In this document: one piece after another, positions 30,695-42,887 of the stretch | Numbering within the stretch: the stretch's first letter is position 1 | Layout of the letters: each line of letters begins with the position of its first letter | NCBI GenBank assembly: GCA_016490735.1 | Contig: JAEMWC010000263.1 | Location: 133,501 to 197,500, forward strand | Direction: 5' to 3' | DNA from: Pachyseris speciosa | Lineage: Eukaryota > Cnidaria > Anthozoa > Scleractinia > Pachyseridae | Length of the DNA stretch: 64,000 nucleotides | Notes under the pieces: model-generated | The model's database searches: none | Told to the model about the DNA's origin: nothing | What the model saw: the letters and a program-made list of their open reading frames with translations, nothing else | Program-made: the position numbers and the translations under genes

Positions 30695-33600
30695 TTACCT
30701 TCTGGACTTCTTTAGAATTCCCTTCAGCGGTTTTCTACTCTTCTCGCTTGCGGGCGCCTGGAAGAGACTCTGACGGATCACCTGTGACAGTAAGCTCTCT
30801 TCTTTTGCTTGCGTAAGATCTTTTTCAAACTTGTCCAGCGCACTCAGATGCTGCGCTTGTAAGTATAAACTTTGCTCCATCGCGAAACGAAGTCTTCTTT
30901 CGAACTCTTCGACGCGCTTTTTCTCGTCGACGGGAGAAGGAGCATGTTTGCTCGGAGCTAAATAACCAGCATCCTTTGAGCGACTTTCACGAACAGTTCC
31001 TTTCTTAGCGCCTCTCTCCAGGATGTGACTGAAAAAACAAGAGTATGGATCGCAATTGAAACGCCTTTCGGAAAAACTAGGAACATTTTAGGAACAACTT
31101 AGTTCGGTAAAGAATGGATTTCTTCTCGATTATGTCTACCAACTTTCCTGTTAACTATCACTTCAATTTATTTCATGCGTTGATCAATTCGAAATTTCAC
31201 CACCCACTGAGCACCTGAACAATTGAATCTCGACCCCTTCCCTACCCTAGTTGAGGAAATGAACGGTCATATGCTCTCGGCCCCCCTCAAGAATCAATTA
31301 AGTCAGTGGAAATGAAACAAAAGGCTTTATAGGTGACACTATACACTCATCTCTACTGAATGTTTTAGTCGTCACATTAGTTTTGTACCTACTAAGCATA
31401 CATTATTTTTGTCACCCTTTCGCTCACGAAATCGAAATAGTTTCCTTTGAACTCTTCGAGGAAGAAGCAGGGTTCATTTCGTCGAACGTTCGAACTCCAC
31501 ACCCAGCCGGACAATTTCAATTTCTCTATCCCTCAGAAAGCCTTTCGTGCCAAACTCGCTGCACCCTAGGCACGTAAAAGAGTCAACTACCCGGAGTATT
31601 CCAAGGGGAACGTTGAAGTTTCGCGTTGATCAGCGCAAAAAAAAAAAAGAATTATCACCGTGCCCAAGAAAAGGAATAATAGCCCGGAACACTTGGACTT
31701 CGGGAAAATAATTATTTCAAGCAAACCTGAGCCGTATCTGATCCTCTTCTGCCAGCTTGTTTGGTAAAAGAGGAGTCCCCTCCTGAGGCTCCGTGCTCGT
31801 GGGATCGAGGTTCTTCTCCTCGTTAGCCTCGTTATCGAACATGACGTCAACGGAGTAATAGATAGACACAAGGAAACAAAAGCCTCCGAACAGAAGAAGC
31901 ACCTAAAACCGGACACAAGGGCAGTTGCAATATTGTACCAACATTTTTCCGAGACTCATTTACATTGTGTACATTATTCATAGCAGAAAAACAGTTTTTG
32001 GTTTGTTAAAAATTCTCGCGCCACTTTCTCAACAACTCTGACAGTGACTTTTCTATCCTCTTTTCCCCAATCTTGACATTAAACTTCTGAACATACATCA
32101 CCTTTATTTCACCTTGGACTTACAAGAGTAGCTGTATAGCAAATTTCTCCGAGAAAGAAAAAAACAATATAAAAATAAAAATCGTATATTATAAGCTATA
32201 CTATTTACATAAATAACAATTGCATTGATGTTCAAAAGAAATTTGGCATATTTTAGTTCTGAACTCATTCATGGACGTTTATGACCTCAGGTCTTCTGTT
32301 AGTTTGTTCCACATGTTTGCAGAAGTGTACATCTGAAGGAATGAAGACCATAAGTGGTTGTGTTAACGTATGGGATAACAAGTTTCCTTGATCCTCGTAG
32401 GCTGCGTTCAGTATATGAAACTGGATCATTATGCTGTGCACCATTTCTTTTTTTTTTTTTTTTGCTATAAGCTACAGAGATAACCTAAGTTTTGGTGGTG
32501 CGACACTCGATTGAAAACATATAAACGTTATACGTCCACGAAAGCTGACCCACAAAAATGACAAAAGGGGAGACATTAGTGCGACCAAGTCGTAGCAGAC
32601 GAAGAAAGAGAAAAACCAAAGCATTGACATAAACTTGAAAGAATGCAATCGTGCAAACCTTGAGTGTCCTCTCGGACACCACGTCCTGAGGGGTGTAGAG
32701 TGGGGGCCTGGGGGGACAGGGTGGTGTGTCGTTACTGTGAAGGTACTTGCCACTCGCCGCTTCTTCGACAAGTCTGAAAAGGAAAGTCACCGTTGATTAA
32801 ACAATGACTGTCCGGCTTTCATTAAGACTGGCCTCAATCCACACAAGACGTCCACGTAATAGTTTAAGGCGCTTGAAAAGCACAGGAGAAAGGGAAGAAG
32901 GCCACAAAAGGGGAGAAAAGTGAAAGTGCACCCCTCGAAAAGTCCCTTGCGCTGAGTCGCCGAGTGCGAAGACAACGCAAGCGATTGCGAAATTATAGCT
33001 TTCCGCGTAAAGACACAATGTTTTTGAGCTTTTTATTACCAGTCGGTGCCGCCAGTTCTTCTTGCTCGACTACCTCTAAGCAAATGGAAATTGTTTTACT
33101 CTTGTAAAATGGCGCGAAACTGAAACATCTTACTAACAAACCAACGACATTGGCTGAAGATCGCAAATAAAAGAAATCCGCTTGATACTTCAACACAAAA
33201 CAACAACAACAATAACAACAACAACAACAGCATAAGAAGTCCTTGTAATTTTACCTCTGTCTTTTGTGAATGTTTTCAGGTGTCAAGGATGAGCCATAGA
33301 AAGTTAACTTCCAATCTTTTAAGTAACCCCGGTCGTCATCAAAACCTACATAAACAAAACAAAGAGTATGTTGGCAACTACATCAGACAAGTCACCGTAG
33401 AGTTCGGAAAGTAGCGGCAGTAAGCAGCCTCCCGAAACAGACGGCTATCCGAAAGTAACGTTAATTTTAGATCCTTTCTCGTAATTCCCAAAAGTAACGC
33501 CCCACCCGAAAAAGAAGATCTCCCGAAAATAACGGCCCATAGTGACAAGGGATTCCCTGTATGTACGATGCCTTCGTGAAGAGAGAATTGACAGAAATAA

Positions 33601-36600
33601 TTGAAAGAGAAAGTTTGTTACCCAAAGCGTCAGGCAGATGCTAAATAATGCTGAAGTGTCAATGCGAAAGATTAAAAGTGACACTATGCTTATTCCGCGG
33701 TTGTGTTTACCCGATTTTTTTTTTAATTACTCACGTACTTTAGCTACGAGAAAGTACCGACTATCAGAAAGTTGCAGCATCTTTAGCCTGCTAATTCCGA
33801 AAGTAACGGGGGCCTCTACTCTCGGAGCTTACGGTAAGAGAACAAAAGATATTTGTTGAATGTAGTGGACTGGTAATAGTTACAACTTTATTGCTCATAT
33901 GTATACCATTATCAATGACAATAAGCTGCCAAGTTCCTTGTGGCTGTTCTCCCCAGCATCGTACAGTGGAAAACGTCCAGTCCACAAAACCATCCGTAGA
34001 CCTGCAAGAAACACACAAAAAATAAAACAAACGAACGAGCAAATGCCGTATCACACCCCCATAGAGTTTACGAATGTGCATTATGCAATACTCGCGTAAG
34101 TAGAGGTGCACCTCTCCATATTTGCATCCGCTCAAAACATTTTGTTCTTAAGCGCATTCCATTGTACCAGGCCTAAAGCACCTCACCACATTCACTACCA
34201 AGGAAATGCTTCAATGGAGTTTCCCGGCTAAGTCCGGCACTCCATCAGGACCCTAGTAAAACCTTCCGCTGCCCCATTAATTCAACAAGTTCGAATGAAA
34301 CTGTACCTGTCGTGTTGTCTAGCTGTGGCCAATTTTGATGTTGTTCCCTCAGCTGACACTAAACTAACCATCAAGTTACCACGATAATGATGCTTTAGGT
34401 TCACCTAAGAAAGGAAAGCAAAAAAAAAAAAGTGTTCAGAGCTCAGTACGGAAGCAACAAACCATTTCTAACCAGGATGGGGGAAGTAGGGTATGCTTAC
34501 ATAACCCTGCTTACTGTAAATACTGGCTTAGGAGGGAGATTGGGATAGCCAAAAGCGCGTGGGATTCGCGCCACGCGCGAAACGCGGAAAGTGTGCAGGC
34601 GCGTCCCTACACCTATTCTACATTCTTTGTTCCAGACACTGTTTGGCGGGCGCGTTGTAAGTTCAACTAAACCAGGTGACATAACAACAAAAAAAGAAAC
34701 CTAGCCTTAATATCGCTAGTATTTGAAAGTAGGGTCGCTGTACAGGGTACATGTCGTATCTCTAATTAACAAAGCTGGAGGGACAGACCAAAACAACGAC
34801 GAATGAACACGCAAAAAAAAAAAAAAGAAAAACAAACAAATTAACTTGGAGCCTTACTGTAACAGTCACATGTTCTAACGTAACCACCTCCGCGACTTTG
34901 TCTTTCGAGACTGGAAGAAAACACAATAAGGAAACTTAAAAAGGTCATGCAAGTTATTAAAAAAAACCAGGTGGAAATTACGATCTCTGATAACCAAAAG
35001 AGATGCTATCTGTAGCTAGCATACCGTAATACTTCTCAATAAGCTGATTGCTGGACAGCGGAATCTGCTTGCCGACATGAATAACAGGCGTTGACCAAGA
35101 CGTCATCCACGGAACTGCTTCCCAAGCCTACACAGAAACAGTCAAATGAACAACACGACTTTCAATTAACTTTTACATTCTCAGGAATCTGGATCTTGCA
35201 GAATTAAAGGCAATCAAAGTTCGAAAATTCACCATCCGCCAAGCTCGGAACTTCTGCACACAACACCTTTATTTTGGCCTTTGAGTTTTTGGTTCGCACA
35301 ATTGCCACACAACTCTTGAACTCTTTCTGTTCATACTTATTCTAAACTATTACAGCCCGTACATTTTCTGTAGGGACGCAAAGCCTTCGAACGAATAGCC
35401 TGGGCCAATTCACTCGCCTCACATGGGCTAATGAATCTGTGACTGTGGGAACACGACTGGTCACAGCCCCAATGTTACCTGATGCTATATCTGTAGAAAG
35501 AACAGCTTATCTTGCTTCTGTTTATTTTGAGCCACATAATAGTCTAAGACATGTTCAGCCAGAGTGAAAAAAATAGCCATTGGAAAAAAAATCACTTTTA
35601 ACAAATACCATCAGTGGCCCGTTTCTCGATGCTCCCGGTAATTACCGGGCCCGTTAAAGGGGCGCTGTCACGGAATTTGGGCCTGAACCCAAACATGTGT
35701 TTACAAAGTGGAACACTTAAAAATTTTGCAGTTCTCCTACGAAATACTTAATATGCACATTATATGCGTTGTCTGTGGCCACGGATGACGACGAGGAAAT
35801 GGGTTGCAACTTGAAAAAAGTTAGGTTAACTTTTTTCAAGTCTCGCCATTGCGTCCTAGAAAAAATCACCATAAAATAATACTACTTCCTTTTCTGTCCA
35901 ACAAATGATTAGAAATCTATCTCTTCGTGTTAGACGGGCCGATTGTGTGATAGAAAAAGTACTTCCTCACGATTTGAAAACTTATAACAAGAATTGCCGA
36001 GATAGTATCCCTTTAAGCTATTTTGTTTTACAATCAAGATGGGAGTTCAAAAGTTTTGAAAATTATACAGTAAAGTTACCTGCTAAAGAAACAAAATGGA
36101 CTTCATTAGAGGTCAGAACACACCCTAGTTTAATTGAGATCTTGATTTCAAAAAATGTTTTCGGGCCCGTTCAGTTACCGGGACTTTCGAGAAAAGGCCC
36201 TGGTTTTCTGTTAGCGGTAAAAGTCTTGGCTTTGAAAACTTCATGCAGTTTATTTCTTATTCGCTGGATAGCAGCTTGTCCACTGGATCAAGTTATCCGC
36301 TCTTTGAACAACTGTAGCCTGGGACCAGGCTCCGCAGTGGGGTTAAGGTGCGAAAAGAGGGAACGTGACGAAGCCGAGCGGGGGACTGGGGGAGTGGAAG
36401 GGGCCGCGGAGCCTGGAGACATTCCGCCGCCCCTTCGCCTCCCACAGTGCCCCGCTCGGCTCGCTTCGCAAGCCGATTTTTTTTCGCCACGTTCCTTCTT
36501 TTCGCTCCTTAACCCCACTGCGGAGCCTGGTCCCAGGCTAGAACAACTGGGACCAGATTAGCAAAGTAACAGACATTATCGAGGATGGCGACTGTGCCAC

Positions 36601-39600
36601 ACGTATTAGCCTTAGCCTCCAGTCAATGGAAACAGTAATTACCTTGGCTGTGTTAACCAGTCGCCACGAGTCCAGAAGTCCAAAACCATACTTATGACTG
36701 TGGTGATAACCAGCTCCGTTTGTGTGGTAATCGCTATTATCCACGTTATGCTGAAAAGCCAAACAACAAGTATTGGTGAACGGTTTAAAGAAGTTCATTT
36801 AGAGCGGTTTTCAATTGAGTGTCGAAAGTAATTATGGTTTTGCTTTGGTTTTGCATTGCTTCGCTCTGTGATTGGCCAGGAAAACTCGCGCCACTTTCTC
36901 AACCAATGAGAAGCAAAACCAATATCAATCGTGACTTGCACGCGCGTATTTTCCCGCGCTTTACGCCGGCTACACGTAATTTCTTCGTATTCTGATTGGC
37001 TCATTGCACTTGCTTACTTCTGTTGTGATTGGTCAGAGTAATTGCTTTGGTTTTGGTTTAACGACACTCAATTGAAAAGCGCTCTAATACGAACCGGTTT
37101 GATATAATGTTTGAAAGTTCCACCATACCTTGACGGAAGATATAGCAATGATGTGTTGAACATCTCTCCAAGTAAGACAAGGCCTGTAGAAAAAACGAAA
37201 AATAATCTAAGCTTTTGATTTTACTCATATAATAAAGAGATATATACTGACATTCATTACAGTTTATGGCCTGCAAGCAACGCCGCACCCTCTACCCCCT
37301 GAAAACAGTAGAGAGCTTGCTTGCAGGCGATACAATTTAATTCAGTTGGGGCTGATCTTGGGGAGGGGTGGTAGATCCGGACCCTATCTAATTTCAAATA
37401 ACCAAATGCAATTGATGAAGAAAGAGAAATCGTAGTCAAACTTTTACCAGGTAAGGGCATTAAGTAATTTACGTTTGCTAACGTGGAGTTACAAAATGTA
37501 TGGCCTCCAAAACCTCAAGAAATACGAATCACCAGCACTGGACACGACTCGTTGATATAATCACATTATATTTTCGGTATGGATGTTGCAGGTTTTTCTT
37601 CTTAATCGAGAAAAGAACAGTGTGTAAAATGTATATCCCGCTCGGTCTTTCAAGCAAGTCGTTAACTATGATAACTAACTATGATAATGTTTAGAAAGCA
37701 AAGTACTCGGAAAATACTGAATCGTGAGAGAAATAAAAACGAGACATTCTTGACTCTTCTTATTAAAAAGTTCTTGGATCGGTTACCCATGATATATACT
37801 GTACCCTTGACCAAATCATGCCATTAAATGTAAGGGCTGGATGCGGGTCTGTGTAGCCAAGGAGAGGGAGAGGTTGAGAGGGCTGATACTCTTCCTAAAA
37901 TACTCGTCTGCGTATGTTCAGACCACGAATAGTCCTTCATTTTTCATTGGTATAGGTAGTAGCAAGCGAAACACTCGTGCGCGCGCGAAAATAGCCTCCC
38001 GTGAGGAGACACGACGCGCGGGGAGGTATTTTAGAGGGCGCGTATATCATATGCTAAAGAAGGTACCACTCGTAGTCTACATGTAACTCGAATAATCACA
38101 TAGCTTAGTGTTGACGGTTTCTTACCTTGCTTGTAACATGAGAGCTATCATACCAGCAGCTAATGGAGCTGCCGCTGAGGTCCCCGTGTGTTTGTCTGTA
38201 CAACCAGTTCCAGTACCAAGACGCCAGTCAGTTGTCACCTGAAAACAACGCCAGAAACAAATATTTCAACAAATAACAACACTCAGAGCGGACTAGAGAA
38301 GGCACAGTGGTTTCGTTTAAGTGACAGTTCAGCGTAAGACCTCAAAACAGTCCTTTCTTTTCTCAGTATTTTAATTCACCGGAGGGGAAGATGCGAATAC
38401 TTGAAAGCTCATAGAACTCACGAGACACGAGGATTCTCCCACGTGAACCTCGCAGTTTTCGAGGACCACGACGAACTAACGCAAAAAGTAGGGAACTATA
38501 AAGCAACAACGACGAGAATGTCACAATGAAAACAATATGATTAATAAGCAAAAACAATGACTCGGCAAGTGTCATTTGTATTTTGATACATTTCCTTAGC
38601 GTACTCTGCTAAACAACAACTCGAAACGACCAAATTCAAGGTTTTCAGGTTCAGGACGTGAGTCTATGACGGTAACGTTTCTTTCCTTTTCTTCACTTCT
38701 GTTCCTTTGTTTACAGACGCTAATATTTTACTGGTAAATTTTCCTTATTACTCTGACGAATCAGTTTGTTGTTTAATGCATGATACCAGCAGCGTTAACA
38801 CAGCTCCCGAAAGAACGATTTAGAGCTAAACTCCACTCCTTTCTGATTGATATTTTCAAACAACATGATGATTGCATCCATATCTTCCAAATTACAGCAG
38901 CCTTGAAGAACTACAGATGTTAAGTTGATAAAACTTTATTTTATTCCTTTAAATACTTGATCAGTTCTTAACTTCCTGGAAATTTTTAATTATAATTGTA
39001 AAATTCATTAATAATTCATAAGACTAACGACCAATCTACGGGTAGTATTTGAGTCACATGTATACCTCTCTAAACCCCAATAAAAATCATTAACTTTCAT
39101 AAAAGTGTCCTGCTCCGCTAATTAGTATGCATTAACTTTCATACAGATCTCTACTGATTAACATTACAAACACGACAAACACAATCTATTGTTTCATTTC
39201 ACAAGTAACATAAAATATTCGCGTCCGACCTTTATGGGCTTTAAAACGGCTCGCCTGCGGCTCGCCGTTTTAAATGCCCATAAAGGTCTCCCACTCATAT
39301 TTTATGTAGTACTTTAAATCTCCTGAGTATAATTTAATAATGAAAAATGTAACGTTACGTTATGTTTCACTTTTTTTTCTTTCTACTGATTTCTTTACAG
39401 ATGACTGATTCGCCAGATAAGCTAGTGCTATTTGCGGATCAGTCTAGTTTGTACATGTTTTTCGCTTATATATTTTATTTTATATTAAAGTGTGCAAAAG
39501 TGTGGATAGTTCATTCACATTTTATAAGCTGCACGAGTTGAAATAATCGTATAAGAGTTACAATCATTATGATGAAACCTTGTAAAATTTGAAATGATGT

Positions 39601-42600
39601 TTTCGTTGCCATGGCCGTCGTCGTTCCTAAGCTTGACTTATTTATGAGTGCAATGCATGCGACTGCTTTATTACACGACACGAACACGGACACGGACACG
39701 GACACGGACACGGACACGGACACGGACACGGACACGGACACGGACACGGACACGGACTCTGACACGGACACGGTCTGAATAACGTTTCAAGGTTCTAATC
39801 ACCAGAGACAGTTATTACCTTCAGTTCAGCCAGTCAAAAATTATACATTAATATTGAAAAAAAAAAACGTGCTAGAATACAATTTGCCCATGTTCCCAAA
39901 GAACTAGAAGAAAAACTTTCTATCAAGAAAGTGAATATATCTGGTGTTTCTAACTCTCATAACGGTTCTGCACACGACTCTGTGATTCTGCAAAAATACA
40001 CGGTAACAACCATTCACTTACAATGTTTCTCTGCATGCCTTGTCCACTGCTGTATGTCACTGCTAGCATCGCTGCACAGTGCTCTGCATAATATGGCATG
40101 TCTCCTAACTCATCCACGGCACCTTTGAAAAATCCAATTCACTTCAAACGGGGTGTTTGATTGGGGATTAAAAGCCTCCTATGATATCGTTACTGCGCTG
40201 TGGGAAAAGCTGATCTTTGCAAGGGCATTGGCATCCAGGAGGCAACCATACATTTTAAAGGAATAATTAAGCTTCAATTTTAGAATTTTTTTTTTCAAAA
40301 CTCTAAACTACATTTTAGAGGTTTGCTGCTTATTTATATCTGAAAAATACGTGGTTACCAACAATTTTCTTTGATTTTTCGAAAGCCTTTGCCAAGATCG
40401 GCTTTTCCCACATGGTAATGAACTGGGCAAAAATACCTCTGGGTGAATCGTGACACGATGAGAAATTCATCTTTCGTATTTCGTTTAACGAGCTTAAAAT
40501 TAACTACCTTTCCTTCTTTACAAGGGTTGGTGAAATGTTACAGGTTGGCGGTCGTTTTTTTTCAACAGACAGGCAGTAATACTAATTCAATCAATAATTT
40601 GCCCACAAATATAACCACCGTCACCCCAAGCAACCAAGGGATAATGAGATACATTGTACATTCTTCACTAACCTATTGTAACTGTGTAAATGGAATTTGC
40701 ATATCCATCAAAGTTGCAATTGTCTTTGAAATGTCCTCCATTACCAGATGCCACCACAAAAATGCTGCCATACCCCTTCCGACCAGCCAGGACACCATGA
40801 GCAAGGGCGGCCTGTAAGTGAAACAATAAAACATCACTAAGTGACATATTCTAATTACAAAACAATACCCTTAGGGTAAAGTACCGGTACTCTGTGAAGT
40901 CTAGGAGAGCACGTGGATATTAGATTAGTGGCTCGGCCAAGGGACGAAACTCAAATTGAGTCTGTATTGTTTCTTATCCTGCAGGTTAACCCTTTAACTC
41001 CCGAGCATTTTGCTGAAAACCACCTTTTGAAGCTTGTCGAGCCGTTTTCTGGTCAGAATCTAGAGCCAAAAAGAGCCTAGCCTGCGAACGTGCAAGACGC
41101 CCCTAGCGGCTGTGAGCGATGAGAGGCGGCTGTGTTCGCAGGCTAAAAAGAGCCAACACTGCCCAAAGCTCTGTTTGCTGGTGGATTTCCTCGCGCCCTT
41201 CTGTTCCTGATGCTTGATATTAGAGAGCTTAAGCAACGACGACGGCAACGGCAACGAAAACGTCATTTGAAAATCTACCTTCTCGTTATCGTAACTCTTT
41301 CGCTATTGTGAATGATATATGAAATAAATCATACATGATACATGGTCTTTCGCTATTATTCCAACTTCTTTAACTTGTAAAATGTGGGCGAACTATCTTG
41401 GAGCTAAATTAGCAAAAACGGCGTTGAAAGAAGAGTTCACAGTCATACGCTCACGTATTAAACAAAACCTAAAATGTGGTCATTTCACGTTGTTTTTTGC
41501 TGAGGACGGCAAAGAAATGTACCAAAATGTAAAACACACGTGCAGAGCGATTGTTTTTACTCATTAAGCCTTTCTTTCGCTTTTCTTGCCTCGCTTGAAA
41601 CGTTTTCTCTTGCTGGACATTTTCTGGGCTTTCTTTTGGTGGTAAAAGAAGGAAGTGCAGGTGGGTAATGGAACAAGATTTTCATTCAAATTTCTGGGTT
41701 TTTCGCACTTTTTTCGCGCTTTCTCCGGCCTGTTTGAGGGAATGGTGCTCATTCGGGTATGGTTTGAAAGATCTCTTCCCCCTACACATGCTACATGTAA
41801 AAGTTGTCCTAAGCATTAAAACTGATGACGTCACAAGCGGTACCAGGGACGTGGTTCTACGCGGCCGGTTTAGGCCGGTGTGGTAGTCAAAGGGTTAATA
41901 CCACAGCAGCTGACATAATATTAAATGCCAATAATGAAAAAATTTACATGTAAACAAAAATGTTTTGGATGGCCCCATTGCACCTTGTCTTAATTTTTGG
42001 AAAAATGTGTTGTGCAGAAGACAACAATGATTTTACAAACCTGTGCCAGCTGATGAGGCCCATCAACAGTCTTTCCATTGTCATCAGGTCCCCAACTAAG
42101 AATAAAATAGATCAGCAGAAAATGCATAAGCCAGCATTGAAAGCAGATTTTGAAAGCTAATCAATTCAAGTTTAGCAAGATCATTTACTTCTCAGTTGCA
42201 AACTCATGAGAGAAAACAAAACAAATCACTGCTCCGAAGGAGGTTTAATTTGGGTGTGACATCCTAATTTTCATTAATAACATTTGGCGGGCTTTATTTT
42301 TCCTTGAATTTCTCCTAGAATTATCAACAGTTTGAGAAGCTATTTCAAACATTACTCAAAAGAGTGCTTCATGCCATTATCCAAGCATCTCAAAGTTTGT
42401 TAAAAATTTAACTTGCATCCTGAATGTTATCAAATTTTATAAATCCACTTATCCACCGCTTGTTCTTTTGATATCTCATGAAACACTCTAACTTCCTTGT
42501 GTTTCCCGGTACCTACACTGTACCATTTATTATCTGATTCCTTACATTATCTTATTCAGATTTAGGCCTTGTTCAACCAGAAACTAACATCAAAACTATC

Positions 42601-42854
42601 ACCGCAGTCATTTGGATCGTAAGCTCCAGAGAACATTAAATCAAAAGACAAGCAAGCTGATAAAAAGGTAAAGAAACTTTATTTATACACAGTTAAGATT
42701 TAAAGCTAAAAGTTTGTGGGGCCGTGTGGGAGAAATGTTGGTTTTTGAGGAGAGGGGAAAACCAGAGTACCTGGAGAAAAACCTCTTGGAGCAGAGTAGA
42801 TAACCAACAAACTCAGTCCACTTATGACGATAAGTCCAGGATTTGAACCTGGGA

Positions 42855-42887
<33 letters not shown>

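Noticed and set aside
39511..39771. Minus frame encoding a long Ser-Val repeat
   Set aside because: It is the translation of the (ACGGAC)n array.
42046..42070. CTGATGAGG in PCSK7 exon 7 as a hammerhead core
   Set aside because: It is coding sequence on the other strand (PHQLAQ) with no GAAA or paired stems.
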